This document shows, piece by piece, positions 48,969 to 59,721 of a stretch of DNA of 64,000 bases. Numbering within the stretch: position 1 is the stretch's first letter; each line of letters begins with the position of its first letter. The DNA is from Lysinibacillus cavernae (GTDB lineage: Bacteria > Bacillota > Bacilli > Bacillales_A > Planococcaceae): positions 248,001 through 312,000 of the forward strand of contig NZ_WMEF01000001.1 of assembly GCF_009724685.1 (NCBI RefSeq), written 5' to 3'. The notes below the pieces were generated by a model. The model was not told the DNA's origin and searched no databases. It saw nothing but the letters and a program-made list of their open reading frames with translations. Both the position numbers and the translations under genes were made by a program.

Positions 48969-50654
48969 TTAAAGTTTAAAATGATTGATTTGGTTCTGTA
49001 AATCTAAGGACTTTTCGCTTAAATCTGAGGCAACTTGATTTACTTGTTGCATCGTTATAGATTGTTCTCTGCTTGCTGTAGCTACGATTTGTGTATTCTC
49101 CGAGCTAGTCGAAGCGCCGTGAGCGATTTCTGCGACAGAGGCAGCTACTTGTTCTGCGCTAGCTGAAATTTCTTCAGAAGTCGCGGAGATATCTTCTATT
49201 TGATCCGTCATGGTATTGATCGCTTTAACAATCGCTTCAAATGCTTGTCCAGCATTATCGATAATTTTCACACCTTCTGTGACAGAATGAAGACCGTCTA
49301 AAACAGCAGTCTCTACATTGTGTGTATCTTCTTGAATCTCACGTGTTAATTCTACAATTTGATTAGCTGATAACTTAGACTCTTCTGCTAGCTTACGTAC
49401 TTCATCTGCGACAACCGCAAATCCTTTACCGTGCTCCCCTGCACGTGCCGCTTCAATGGCTGCATTAAGTGCCAATAAATTTGTTTGATCCGTAATTGCG
49501 GTAATGACGGCCGTGATCTGACTAATTTCTTCTGATTGTTTACTTAATTTCTGCACAAGATGATTGATCACTTGTGTTGATTCTTGAATCACATTCATTT
49601 GTTGTTGAGCTTCTTCTACTGTACCGTTACCATTTGTCGCTAAGTCAGATGTTGTAACAGCATTGTGATGAAGTTGTTGAGTTGCTTCCGCTATACGTTG
49701 AACACCAACTGCAGTTTCATCCATTGCGTGTGCACTTTCATTGGCTGCAATTGTAGCAGCTACAGAGGCAGTAGCTGTTTCGTTAATACGTATTGTTATC
49801 TCATCAGTAGAGGCAGTAATTTCTTCGGTAGAGGCGGAAAGCTCCTCTACTGAAGCCGTTAAATGTTCTGCATTATCCTGTATATGCGTTAACAAATTTT
49901 TCAGGTTCCCTTTCATGTCATTAAAGGCAATTGAAAGTTGACCGATTTCATCTTTAGATTGGTGTGTAATATCTTGATGATATAATTCACCGTTTGCAAT
50001 ATTGTTAGCCGCTTGTACTACCGATTTCAAAGGGCGTGTGATCGTTCGCTGTATATAAATCATCAAGAAAATACCAAGGATGACACCGATAATAATGGCG
50101 ATAATTGAAATAACTTGAGAATTAAAAACTGCTTGTTTAGAATCTTGAGAGACTGCTTCAAGTTGTTCCTTTTGGTAGTTTACAATTTTATCAGAAACAT
50201 CTTGTATGCCTTTATTTGCTTGTTGCACTTCGCCATTAACCTTTTGTAGAGCTTCATCTAGCTTACCTGCTTCAAAAAATGCCAACGCTTCTGTAGCTGA
50301 TTTATTAAATGCGTCATTATATGTAGTTAAGTCTTTTGCATATGTTTCCATTTTAGAGGAATTAGATTTTTCCGTGATTTCTACAACATGCTCATCAAGC
50401 ATATTTGCATATTTTGTAAAGCTTTCTTTGTTAGCAGGATTGTCTTCGATAATAATGGCACGTATGAAAAGACCTTGCATGGCCATTTCAAATTGAATAT
50501 TATCTGCTAATTCTACAAGTGCAACATGATCACCCAATGCGTTTTCTATCTTTTTTTCAATGTGTGAAAACAGCATGAACATAATCATCAATGAAATGAT
50601 TAGCGTGAGAATAATAGAAAAGAAACCAAAGCTTAATTTTTTGCCTACAGACAT
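48969..50654 (-). CDS. methyl-accepting chemotaxis protein
   Basis: The 561-residue receptor has a transmembrane helix at about residues 8-30, an extracellular four-helix-bundle-like sensor (about 35-180), a second transmembrane helix (about 185-205), a HAMP domain ([21 protein letters not shown]) and a long cytoplasmic coiled coil. The signalling tip is [40 protein letters not shown]. It signals through CheA/CheW to the flagellar motor. Ligand unknown. ATG 50654 follows AAAGGA; the upstream extension from 50678 is not conserved. It is a lone gene between terminators. Confidence 0.93.
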   Translation of the reverse strand: MSVGKKLSFGFFSIILTLIISLMIMFMLFSHIEKKIENALGDHVALVELADNIQFEMAMQGLFIRAIIIEDNPANKESFTKYANMLDEHVVEITEKSNSSKMETYAKDLTTYNDAFNKSATEALAFFEAGKLDEALQKVNGEVQQANKGIQDVSDKIVNYQKEQLEAVSQDSKQAVFNSQVISIIAIIIGVILGIFLMIYIQRTITRPLKSVVQAANNIANGELYHQDITHQSKDEIGQLSIAFNDMKGNLKNLLTHIQDNAEHLTASVEELSASTEEITASTDEITIRINETATASVAATIAANESAHAMDETAVGVQRIAEATQQLHHNAVTTSDLATNGNGTVEEAQQQMNVIQESTQVINHLVQKLSKQSEEISQITAVITAITDQTNLLALNAAIEAARAGEHGKGFAVVADEVRKLAEESKLSANQIVELTREIQEDTHNVETAVLDGLHSVTEGVKIIDNAGQAFEAIVKAINTMTDQIEDISATSEEISASAEQVAASVAEIAHGASTSSENTQIVATASREQSITMQQVNQVASDLSEKSLDLQNQINHFKL

Positions 50655-50861
50655 ATAGATACGTCCTTTCTGATGCAATTCAAATTTTATATTTAAATAT
50701 TGCTTTTCTGAAAGGAAGAAGTCAATAACTGTTGTAAGAAACAGTTCAGATTATTCATGTGTTTTTTAAACGATAATATAATAAGGAAGATTGTCTGTAA
50801 TAATCAATCAATATAGGGCTGTTTTCATCGTATTATAGTACGGATTACGTGCTCATATTGT

Positions 50862-50898
50862 AAAAAAAGAAGAAACCGAGAAGATTTGTCTCGGTTTC
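50862..50898 (-). terminator. intrinsic terminator after rqcH
   Basis: On the - strand GAAACCGAG pairs with CTCGGTTTC, followed by a T-rich tract. Confidence 0.88.
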
Positions 50899-50903
50899 TA
50901 TCT

Positions 50904-52598
50904 TTATGACTGTTTTTTTAACTGTAAAATGATTGCTTCGTCAGGGTCAATATACAGTGTTTTTTGTTCAAAGTAAATCACAAAACCAGGTTTTGCACCA
51001 TTTGGTTTTTTTACCTGACGAATTTCTGTGTAATCTACTGGCACAGAAGAAGATTCTCTTGCCTTAGAGAAATAGGCAGCTAGTGTGGCCGCTTCTCGTA
51101 ATGTCGTTTCATCAGGTTCACTTGAATGGATGACAACGTGAGATCCTGGAATATCCTTTGTGTGTAACCAAATATCTGTACGTTTTGCTAATTTAAATGT
51201 CAGCATATCATTTTGTTTATTATTTTTACCAACAGAAATCATTACACCAGTAGAAGAAACAAAGCGCTCTGGGTCAGGCTTCGTTTGTTTTTTCTTTTTC
51301 TTAGCATGGCGTAGTTTTAAGTAACCTTGTTCTGCTAGCTCTTCGCGAATTTCCTCAATATCTCTCGGGGAAGCTTGTTGAACTTGTTGTGCCAGCATTT
51401 CAAAGTAGCCAATTTCTTCTGTCGTTTTTTCAAGTTGTTCTTGAACCATAATCAATGCATTTTTAGCCTTTGTATATTTCGTATAATAGCTTTGAGCATT
51501 TTCAATTGGTGTTTTACGTTCACTTACCGGAATCGTAATCTCTTCGCCAGTTTCACTATAATAGTTTGTGACTGTTACTTCCTTGACACCTTTTTCAAAG
51601 GCATAAATATTCGCCATTAATAGCTCGCCATACAGTTGAAATTGATCGAGCTTTGAGGCACGTTCATAGTCTTTCGTTAGCTTTTTTGTCTTTAAAGATA
51701 GTTTATCAATTTCATTTTGTAGCCATCGTTCCAAATCACCTGCTTGTTGTTTCACACGGTCCCGCTCTGCGCGTGCAAAGAATACGCGATCGAGAAGTTC
51801 GTGAACATTAGGGTAGATTGTTACTTCTCCCTGCATGTGACTTAACTCAATAGGTGAAAAGTACGTTTTGTTATTAGAAAGTACAAACATTTGCTTTATG
51901 CCACCGTTTGCAAAGGATGCCATAAATTCCTTGAAACAAGTTAGTGTATTCGATGTTGTTGTTATGCGGTACAATAATTCTTCTGCGTGAAGAGGTGAGA
52001 AACCGGCGAACTGTGTTACTACCTCTTTAGTAGTTTTTGCTTCAGTGAAAAACGTTGTTAGCTCTTCGTCTGTAACCGTTAAAGGGTGCCATTTATTTTG
52101 CGCAGGTGGCGCAATATATGGCTGACCAGGTAAGACAGTACGGAAACTATTTACGGATGGAGGTAAATGCTTTAAGCTATCAATAATTTTTCCTTGTTCT
52201 TGATCAATCAAAAGTAGATTACTATGTCTACCCATAATTTCAGCATGTATTTCCCTTACAATAGGATCACCAATTTCATTTTTGCTTTGAATTTCTACTA
52301 TTATAATACGATCAAAATCACGCTGTTTAATGGATGAAATAAAACCTCCCTCTAAATGTTTACGCAAAAGCATACAAAACATAGGAGGCTCTGCTGGATT
52401 TTCAATTGCATGCTCCGTAATGTGGACACGTGCATAAGAAGAATGGATCGAAAATAGTAATTTGTGATTCTTTCCGTTTGCCCGCACATGTAACACAACT
52501 TCTTGCGTATTAGGTTGATGTATTTTGGTAATCCGACCAGTGACAAGCTGTTGTAGGTCGGCAGTTACTGAATAAGTAAATAAGCCATCAAATGCCAT
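50904..52598 (-). CDS. rqcH: RqcH (NEMF homologue, FbpA-type), ribosome-associated quality control
   Basis: The 564-residue protein has an NFACT-N domain (MAFDGLFTYSVTADLQQL, GRITKIHQPN), helix-hairpin-helix and coiled-coil middle regions, and a C-terminal NFACT-R domain (FVSSTGVMISVGKNNKQND, DIWLHTKDIPGSHVVI). RqcH recruits tRNA-Ala to stalled 50S subunits and adds alanine tails for degradation. Older literature calls it a fibronectin-binding protein. ATG 52598 follows AAAGAGGA. It is transcribed opposite to yicC, as in B. subtilis (yloA-yloC). Confidence 0.95.
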   Translation of the reverse strand: MAFDGLFTYSVTADLQQLVTGRITKIHQPNTQEVVLHVRANGKNHKLLFSIHSSYARVHITEHAIENPAEPPMFCMLLRKHLEGGFISSIKQRDFDRIIIVEIQSKNEIGDPIVREIHAEIMGRHSNLLLIDQEQGKIIDSLKHLPPSVNSFRTVLPGQPYIAPPAQNKWHPLTVTDEELTTFFTEAKTTKEVVTQFAGFSPLHAEELLYRITTTSNTLTCFKEFMASFANGGIKQMFVLSNNKTYFSPIELSHMQGEVTIYPNVHELLDRVFFARAERDRVKQQAGDLERWLQNEIDKLSLKTKKLTKDYERASKLDQFQLYGELLMANIYAFEKGVKEVTVTNYYSETGEEITIPVSERKTPIENAQSYYTKYTKAKNALIMVQEQLEKTTEEIGYFEMLAQQVQQASPRDIEEIREELAEQGYLKLRHAKKKKKQTKPDPERFVSSTGVMISVGKNNKQNDMLTFKLAKRTDIWLHTKDIPGSHVVIHSSEPDETTLREAATLAAYFSKARESSSVPVDYTEIRQVKKPNGAKPGFVIYFEQKTLYIDPDEAIILQLKKQS

Positions 52599-52819
52599 AT
52601 GAATTCCTCTTTCCAATGATAACAAGCATCTTGGTACTTTCGTATTTTTTCATGATGTATTTGCTCACGCTGTTTTCAAGCAGCTCCTGCAAATACACTT
52701 TTTGTATGTTTATCATAGCATTTTTTAGGTGAATATTAAAATATAGCTTCAATTGTGGTAGAATTAGCTTTTACTCTATCCAATTTTTTTTGGAGAGTCG
52801 TCATAATCGACAGAGCTTA

Positions 52820-52828
52820 TGTTATAAT
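52820..52828 (+). promoter_or_regulatory. extended -10 promoter for the yicC operon
   Basis: TGTTATAAT (52820-52828) matches the extended -10 element TGnTATAAT exactly and lies 34 bases upstream of yicC. The -35 region is weak, as is common with extended -10 sites. Confidence 0.6.
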
Positions 52829-52861
52829 AATCCCAGTATGCAAAGAAAGGTGTGACGAACC

Positions 52862-53737
52862 TTGGTGCGTAGTATGACTGGTTTTGGCAGAGGTGTCACA
52901 ACAACTAGAGACTTTCAATTAACCGTGGAAATGCGCTCGGTCAACCATCGTTTTTTAGAAATTAACGCAAAATTTCCGAAAGAATGGCTTGAAGCAGAAA
53001 TTTTTGCAAAGAAACTAATTTCTAAAGCCTTGTCACGTGGCAAAATTGATGTGATGGTATATGTGAAGGACTTAGAGAATGTAGAGCAATCTATTGAGAT
53101 TAATTGGTCATTAATTGAAGCGTATCGTAAGGCAAAAGAGCAATTAGCAAGTAAAGTACCACTCGAAGAAAAATGGACGATGCAAGAGCTTTTATCGTTA
53201 GAGCAAGCACTTGTACAAGAAAAGCCACAGCTTACACCAGAGGACTTGCTCAGTGCTGTTGAACAGGCGATTTCACAAGCTATTGAACAGCTAGTACAAA
53301 TGCGTGAGCGTGAAGGGCAAGAATTGCAAGAAGTTGTTGTACAATATAAAGAACAGTTAATGGAACAAGTGAATCAGATTCGTTTGTGCTCTTCTCTTGC
53401 TGTTGAAAAATATCGTACACGATTAATAGAACGGATTGCTGAAGTTGCAGATGGAACATTTTTAGAAGATCGTTTACTAGCAGAGGTCGCGATTTTTGCA
53501 GAACGAGTAGACATTTCCGAAGAACTAGACAGATTAGATAGTCACTTTAATCAGCTGGAGGAAACATTACTTGAAACGATTTCAGTTGGACGTAAATTAG
53601 ACTTTTTAATGCAGGAAATACATCGTGAGATCAATACAATTGGTTCAAAAAATCAATCTACAGAAGCAGCTGTTGCCGTTGTTCAGGCGAAAACAATTTT
53701 AGAAAAGATGCGTGAGCAAGTACAAAATATCGAATAA
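52862..53737 (+). CDS. yicC: YicC/YloC family endoribonuclease
   Basis: The 291-residue protein starts VRSMTGFGRG and has the two YicC domains: an N-terminal one with VEMRSVNHRFLEINAKFP and RGKIDVMVYV, and a C-terminal one with ISEELDRLDSHFNQLEE and KLDFLMQEIHREINTIGSKNQ. YicC homologues are RNases; the E. coli enzyme degrades a small RNA. The start is TTG 52862 after AAAGGTG, with GTG 52865 as an alternative. In B. subtilis remA follows; here gmk follows after 43 bases. Confidence 0.92.
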   Translation: MVRSMTGFGRGVTTTRDFQLTVEMRSVNHRFLEINAKFPKEWLEAEIFAKKLISKALSRGKIDVMVYVKDLENVEQSIEINWSLIEAYRKAKEQLASKVPLEEKWTMQELLSLEQALVQEKPQLTPEDLLSAVEQAISQAIEQLVQMREREGQELQEVVVQYKEQLMEQVNQIRLCSSLAVEKYRTRLIERIAEVADGTFLEDRLLAEVAIFAERVDISEELDRLDSHFNQLEETLLETISVGRKLDFLMQEIHREINTIGSKNQSTEAAVAVVQAKTILEKMREQVQNIE

Positions 53738-53780
53738 CTTGCGCGTGTCTGTTATAAATTAAGGGAGATATAGAGAATAA

Positions 53781-54398
<618 letters not shown>

Positions 54399-54402
54399 AA
54401 CA

Positions 54403-54630
54403 ATGCTATACCCATCCGTAGATGCTTTAAAAAAAGAAATCGATTCAAAATATTCATTAGTGAGCCTTGCCTCTAAACGTGCTCGCCAAATGCAAGAGGA
54501 ACAAGACACAGAACGCTTACACAAATACGTTTCCCATAAATACGTAGGAAAAGCACTTGAAGAAGTAGCGGCAGGTGTACTGACGAAAGTATCACAGGAT
54601 GAATCAACTGTGTATGAAGACGAAATCTAA
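54403..54630 (+). CDS. rpoZ: RpoZ, RNA polymerase omega subunit
   Basis: The 75-residue protein MLYPSVDALKKEIDSKYSLV has the omega-family SLASKRARQM motif at about residues 24-33 and the YVSHKYVGKALEEVAAG helix. Omega assists assembly of core RNA polymerase. GAGAGGAG precedes the ATG, and the gene is coupled to gmk. Confidence 0.95.
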   Translation: MLYPSVDALKKEIDSKYSLVSLASKRARQMQEEQDTERLHKYVSHKYVGKALEEVAAGVLTKVSQDESTVYEDEI

Positions 54631-54700
54631 CATTTTTGTAAAGCACTTCGCTTACATGAATGCTAGTCAGCAGTAGATTTTGATTATACAGAATGCCGAG

Positions 54701-54729
54701 AGCTCCCAGGGAATCCTTCTTTGGGAGCT
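54701..54729 (+). other. hairpin between rpoZ and coaBC
   Basis: AGCTCCCA pairs with TGGGAGCT around a 13-base loop. No T-run follows, so it is a weak terminator or a processing or stability hairpin. Confidence 0.45.
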
Positions 54730-54755
54730 TATCATTTGAAAGGACGACTCCTAGT

Positions 54756-55760
54756 ATGAATAAAAATATTTTACTATGTGTTTCAGGTGGGATTGCCGTA
54801 TATAAGGCTGTTGCTCTCGTTAGCAAGCTATCACAAGCAGGAGCAAATGTAAAAGTCATTATGACAACCTCTGCTAGACAGTTTGTGAATCCATTAAGTT
54901 TTCAAGTGATGTCCAAAAATGATGTTTATTTTGACACGTTTGATGAAAAAGAATCAAGTGTGATTGCTCATATCGACTTAGCGGACTGGGCCGATTTGAT
55001 TTTAGTTGCACCTGCTACGGCAAATATTATTGGAAAAATAGCCAATGGCATCGCGGATGATATGGTTACGACGACTTTGCTTGCTACTACGGCACCTGTT
55101 TGGATTGCACCAGCTATGAATGTGCATATGTACGACCATCCAGCAGTAAAACGTAATTTAGATAGATTAGCAACAGATGGGTACCAATTCATTGAGCCTT
55201 CAGAAGGATTTTTAGCATGTGGTTATGTTGGTAAGGGACGTTTAGAGGAACCTGAAAAAATAACGGCACTTGTAACGGCGTTTTTTTCACAACAAGTCAA
55301 ACCACTAATAGGTAGAACAGTTATAGTGACAGTAGGTGCCTTGCATGTACCATTGGATGATCAACATATTATTAGTCCGCAGGCAAATGGTGCCATTGGA
55401 CAAGCTCTAGCGAATGAGGCAAGGATGCTTGGAGCACATGTCATTCAAATAGAAAATAGCAACTTATATGATGTTATCGAACAACTTGAAGCTTATAAAA
55501 TCCAGTATCCTCAATCGTTATTCATACATGCAGCAAATGTGCCAAGCATCAAAGAAACACCTACTGTTTCCGTAGAAGGAATAAATGCAGTGACATTCGG
55601 ACAAAAAGTGCATGGTAAACCAATGATCAGTATTCTATCTGATAGCTGGATTGACTTTAGTGAAAAAGCTCAGCTAAACGGACAGTTTTTGGATACTAGA
55701 AATCCCAAGTTTTTTGCGCAAACACTTTGGTCCCACATTATAAAGGATGAGGAGCAATGA
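54756..55760 (+). CDS. coaBC: CoaBC-like protein: intact CoaC domain, degenerate CoaB domain
   Basis: CoaBC normally makes phosphopantetheine: CoaB joins phosphopantothenate and cysteine (CTP-dependent) and CoaC decarboxylates the product. In this 334-residue protein the flavin CoaC half (about 1-180) looks intact: CVSGGIAVYKA, HIDLADWADL (catalytic His), APAMNVHMY and FLACGYVGKGR. The C-terminal half (about 185-334) is some 60 residues shorter than a normal CoaB. Its IISPQANGAIG replaces the conserved ITNxSSGKMG, and I find no ADYRP, KIKK or GFAAET motif. No frameshift explains this. CoaB activity is therefore doubtful. The ATG has a GAAAGGA site. Confidence 0.85.
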   Translation: MNKNILLCVSGGIAVYKAVALVSKLSQAGANVKVIMTTSARQFVNPLSFQVMSKNDVYFDTFDEKESSVIAHIDLADWADLILVAPATANIIGKIANGIADDMVTTTLLATTAPVWIAPAMNVHMYDHPAVKRNLDRLATDGYQFIEPSEGFLACGYVGKGRLEEPEKITALVTAFFSQQVKPLIGRTVIVTVGALHVPLDDQHIISPQANGAIGQALANEARMLGAHVIQIENSNLYDVIEQLEAYKIQYPQSLFIHAANVPSIKETPTVSVEGINAVTFGQKVHGKPMISILSDSWIDFSEKAQLNGQFLDTRNPKFFAQTLWSHIIKDEEQ

Positions 55761-58168
55761 GCTTTTTAATAGCAGAGGTCATTGTAGATGTCTCTACATA
55801 CCATGTAGACCGTCCATTTGATTATCAAGTACCTTCAGAATGGGTAAGTGTAATAGAATTAGGATGTCGTGTTAAAGTACCATTTGGTCCAAGAAATGTC
55901 TTGGGCTTTATCGTTGGATTGAAAAAAGAAACAGATGTACCACTCACTAAATTAAAGTCAATCACTCAAATTTTAGATATGGAGCCAGTATTAACAGAAG
56001 AATTGTTGCAAATGGCGAAGTGGTTGAAGAACAATACTATCTGCTATGAAATAGACGCCTTACAAGTGATGTTACCATCTGCACTCCGAGCTAAGTATGA
56101 AAAAATGATTAAGCTACAAAAAGCTCAAAATTTACCGGAAGAAGTACAGCTCATTTTTGGTAAACGTCAACAAGTTAATTTTAAAGAATTTGAGCGAGCA
56201 GATTTACTTCCACTATTAAAGCAACTGGTTGCAGAAAACGTTGTTACAATTGAAAATGTTGTGAAGCAGCAGGGCAATGTAAAAGAAATACGCATGGTTA
56301 AAATTACAGAAGACCAGCAACTTATTGAGCAGGCGATAGAACAATCATCTAGAGCTGCTAAACAACGTCTATTACTGCAATGGATGTGTCAGCACCTAGG
56401 AGAAGTTCGACCACCCCAACAAATTTGTGAGGAAACAGGCGTATCTTTATCGGTATTAGAAGCAGTTATTGACAAAGGAGCTGCTCAGTTTGTTCAAGAG
56501 GAAGTTTTTCGTGATCCATTTACGAAGGATGTTTCGCGTACGCATGCCTTACAATTAACGGATGAGCAGCAGGTTGCTCTACAAGCGCTCACTACAGCTA
56601 TGGAGCAGCAACTAGCACAAACATTTTTGTTACACGGTGTAACAGGGAGCGGCAAGACGGAGGTTTATTTACAGGCTATACAAAAGGTGCTAGATGAAGG
56701 GAAAGATGCCATTATGCTCGTACCTGAAATCGCTTTAACACCCCAAATGACCGAACGATTCCGTAGTCGCTTTGGCGAGATGGTTGCTGTTATGCATAGT
56801 GGACTATCTGTTGGCGAGAAGTATGATGAATGGCGCAAAATCCAACAAGGGAAAGTAAGAGTAGTGGTTGGTGCCCGTTCTGCTATTTTTGCACCTTTTA
56901 CGAATATTGGTCTTATTATTTTAGACGAGGAGCATGAATCAACCTATAAACAAGAAGATTCCCCGCGTTATCATGCAAGAGATGTAGCCATATGGCGGAG
57001 CGAATTTTATAAATGTCCTATTATTTTAGGCAGTGCAACACCGGCATTAGAGTCATTTGCTAGAGCTAAAAAGGGTGTATATACGCTACTCTCTTTAAAA
57101 CAGCGTGCTTTACATCAGGCATTGCCGACTGTTTTTATTGCAGATATGCGTGAAGAGCTTCGACACGGAAATCGTTCTATGTTTTCAGAATCACTTATTG
57201 AAGCAATCCGTGTAAGACTTGAAAAAAATGAACAGATGGTGCTGTTTTTAAATCGCCGTGGTTATTCGTCGTTTGTCCTATGTCGGGATTGTGGTACAGT
57301 CGTACAATGTCCAAATTGCGATATATCCTTAACCTATCATCGCACAACTGAAAAATTGAAATGTCATTATTGTGGTTATGAGGAGCATGTTCCTCAAATA
57401 TGTCCGCAATGTCAAAGTGATCATATTCGTTATTTTGGTACTGGTACTCAAAAAGTAGAAGAAGAACTTTTTAAGCTGTTCCCTGAAGCGAGAGTGTTAC
57501 GTATGGATGTAGATACAACGAAACATAAAGGTGCACATGAAGAGATATTGGAGGCATTCGGAGCTGGGCTAGCAGATATACTACTAGGTACTCAGATGAT
57601 TGCAAAGGGCCTTGATTTTCCTAATATTACGCTTGTTGGTGTACTTAGTGCTGACACGTCCCTGCATTTACCTGATTATCGTGCAGCTGAGCGCACATTT
57701 CAGCTTTTAACACAGGTAAGTGGAAGGGCAGGACGGCATGATAAACCAGGGGAAGTAATTATTCAGACCTATACACCTGAACATTATGCAATTGAGTTAG
57801 CCAAAACACAGGAATATGAACCATTTTATGAACGGGAGATGTTTTTACGACGCCGTTCGAGCTATCCACCTTATTATTTTGTGGCCCTTGTTCAATTATC
57901 CCATGAAGATGTGATGATGGCTGCTGAGTATGCTGGACGTGTGGCAGATTGGCTGCGAGGAAATTTATCACATCAAGTTTCTATTATTGGGCCAACAACT
58001 GCGAGCATTGCTCGTCTCCAAAATAGATATCGTTATCAATGTTTGATAAAATATAAAATTGAACCAAATCTAATTCCGGTGTTACAGCGCCTGCTTGCTA
58101 TGTATCGAGCAGAATGGATTAAACAAGGAATATTAATGACGGTAGATTTAGATCCGTCTACTATATAG
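55757..58168 (+). CDS. priA: PriA, primosomal replication-restart helicase
   Basis: The 803-residue DEAH-type 3'-5' helicase restarts collapsed replication forks. It has an N-terminal 3'-DNA-end binding domain (VDRPFDYQVP), Walker A GVTGSGKTEVYL (about residues 295-306), Walker B LIILDEEHESTYK, and a zinc-binding insertion with eight cysteines (CRDC..CPNC..CHYC..CPQC, about 515-555). Helicase motifs follow (GTQMIAKGLDFPN, QVSGRAGRHDKPG). Its ATG overlaps the coaBC stop. Confidence 0.97.
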   Translation: MSFLIAEVIVDVSTYHVDRPFDYQVPSEWVSVIELGCRVKVPFGPRNVLGFIVGLKKETDVPLTKLKSITQILDMEPVLTEELLQMAKWLKNNTICYEIDALQVMLPSALRAKYEKMIKLQKAQNLPEEVQLIFGKRQQVNFKEFERADLLPLLKQLVAENVVTIENVVKQQGNVKEIRMVKITEDQQLIEQAIEQSSRAAKQRLLLQWMCQHLGEVRPPQQICEETGVSLSVLEAVIDKGAAQFVQEEVFRDPFTKDVSRTHALQLTDEQQVALQALTTAMEQQLAQTFLLHGVTGSGKTEVYLQAIQKVLDEGKDAIMLVPEIALTPQMTERFRSRFGEMVAVMHSGLSVGEKYDEWRKIQQGKVRVVVGARSAIFAPFTNIGLIILDEEHESTYKQEDSPRYHARDVAIWRSEFYKCPIILGSATPALESFARAKKGVYTLLSLKQRALHQALPTVFIADMREELRHGNRSMFSESLIEAIRVRLEKNEQMVLFLNRRGYSSFVLCRDCGTVVQCPNCDISLTYHRTTEKLKCHYCGYEEHVPQICPQCQSDHIRYFGTGTQKVEEELFKLFPEARVLRMDVDTTKHKGAHEEILEAFGAGLADILLGTQMIAKGLDFPNITLVGVLSADTSLHLPDYRAAERTFQLLTQVSGRAGRHDKPGEVIIQTYTPEHYAIELAKTQEYEPFYEREMFLRRRSSYPPYYFVALVQLSHEDVMMAAEYAGRVADWLRGNLSHQVSIIGPTTASIARLQNRYRYQCLIKYKIEPNLIPVLQRLLAMYRAEWIKQGILMTVDLDPSTI

Positions 58169-58283
58169 TGTGAAAATAACAGCAGTATCATTTTTATTCA
58201 ACAACTTCTTTTAGCGTTATGTAATTATAAAATGGCAATTAGTTTAAATCAATTAGTTATAAAGTAGAAATGAGGAAATAACA

Positions 58284-58778
58284 ATGGCAATTAAAAAGGT
58301 AATCGAAAATCCAGCAAAAGTACTATCAACACCATGTGCAGAAGTGACAGAAATAAATAATGAAATTATTACTTTACTTGATGATTTATATGACACAATG
58401 GTGGAATATGATGGCGTTGGCATTGCCGCACCACAAATAGATGTAGGCTTACGAGTAGCAATTGTGGAGCTTGGTGAGGAACGTGATATTTTAGAAATGA
58501 TTAATCCAACTGTCATTGAAACAGATGGAGCGGAAGTAGATATTGAGGGTTGCTTGAGCTTTCCTGAGTTATATGGTGAGGTTGAGCGTCCTAGCTATGT
58601 GAAAATTGAAGCATGTGACCGAGAAGGACGTGTTTATGAATTAGAAGCAGGGGGCTTTGATGCCCGCGCAATCCTACATGAGATTGATCATTTAGATGGC
58701 GTGCTTTTCGATTCAAAGATTAAGCGTATTGTCACAGCAGAAGAGCTTGAAGAAATGTACGCGGAAGAGGAGGAGTAA
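58284..58778 (+). CDS. def: Def, peptide deformylase
   Basis: Def removes the N-terminal formyl group from new proteins. The 164-residue metalloenzyme has the three motifs [16 protein letters not shown] and HEIDH (residues 132-136). The cysteine of motif 2 and the two histidines bind the metal. Starting with AGGAAATAACAATG, it lies 115 bases after priA and one base before fmt, its functional partner. Confidence 0.97.
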   Translation: MAIKKVIENPAKVLSTPCAEVTEINNEIITLLDDLYDTMVEYDGVGIAAPQIDVGLRVAIVELGEERDILEMINPTVIETDGAEVDIEGCLSFPELYGEVERPSYVKIEACDREGRVYELEAGGFDARAILHEIDHLDGVLFDSKIKRIVTAEELEEMYAEEEE

Positions 58779-58779
58779 A

Positions 58780-59721
58780 ATGACGTCTATAATTTTTATG
58801 GGGACACCTGACTTCTCCGCACCTATTTTGCGTATGCTACATGATGAAGGATACGACATAAAAGCAGTTGTGACACAGCCTGATCGTCCAGTTGGCCGTA
58901 AGCGTGTAATGACACCACCACCTGTGAAAGCAGCTGCTTTGGAACTGGGCTTACCAATTATTCAACCCGAAAAGTTGCGTGGCTCTGAAGAGTTACAGCA
59001 GATTCTTGCTTTACAGCCTGATTTAGTAATAACAGCAGCGTTTGGACAAATACTACCAAAGGAATTATTAGATGCTCCAACTCTTGGTTGTATCAATGTC
59101 CACGCTTCTTTATTACCTAAGTATCGAGGAGGTGCTCCTATTCACCAAGCCATTATTGATGGTGAAAAAGAAACAGGCGTAACAATCATGTATATGGCAG
59201 AAAAGCTTGATGCAGGTGATATTATCTCTCAAAGAGCAATACCTATTGAAGAAAACGACCATACAGGTGGACTTTTTGATAAGCTAAGTATTGTAGGGTG
59301 TGAATTATTAAAGGATACACTTCCTTCTATTATTAATAGAACAAATAGCCGTACAGTTCAAGATGAAGCACAAGTTACCTTTGCAAGCAATATTTCGAGG
59401 GAACAAGAACGTATCGATTGGACGAACGATGCTGCCACTTTATACAATCAAGTGCGCGGTCTTCATCCGTGGCCAGTTGCTTATACAACTTTTGAGGACG
59501 GTAATTTTAAAATTTGGTGGGCATCGATGGGCAATTGCAAACACGAGGCTAGTCCAGGTACAGTTGTTGCGATTGAGAAAGATCATTTTGAGGTAGCGGC
59601 TGGCAATGGGACAACTTTAGCATTATATGATGTTCAACCATCTGGGAAAAAGCGCATGACTGCAGAGGAATATTTACGTGGTACAGGTTCTAAATTACAG
59701 ATAGGGGACCAATTTCAATGA
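58780..59721 (+). CDS. fmt: Fmt, methionyl-tRNA formyltransferase
   Basis: Fmt formylates initiator Met-tRNA. The 313-residue enzyme has [14 protein letters not shown], the folate-site motif [20 protein letters not shown] (about 110-129) and [15 protein letters not shown], then a C-terminal OB-like domain. ATG 58780 follows AGGAGGAG in the end of def. The stop overlaps rsmB by four bases. Confidence 0.97.
   Translation: MTSIIFMGTPDFSAPILRMLHDEGYDIKAVVTQPDRPVGRKRVMTPPPVKAAALELGLPIIQPEKLRGSEELQQILALQPDLVITAAFGQILPKELLDAPTLGCINVHASLLPKYRGGAPIHQAIIDGEKETGVTIMYMAEKLDAGDIISQRAIPIEENDHTGGLFDKLSIVGCELLKDTLPSIINRTNSRTVQDEAQVTFASNISREQERIDWTNDAATLYNQVRGLHPWPVAYTTFEDGNFKIWWASMGNCKHEASPGTVVAIEKDHFEVAAGNGTTLALYDVQPSGKKRMTAEEYLRGTGSKLQIGDQFQ

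Noticed and set aside
54693-54755. Upstream extension of coaBC
   Set aside because: It overlaps a hairpin and the ribosome site for ATG 54756; residues are not conserved.
55308-55760. Frameshift as the reason for the odd CoaB half
   Set aside because: The frame stays open, both ends keep weak similarity to CoaB and priA overlaps the stop normally; no alternative frame restores the missing motifs.
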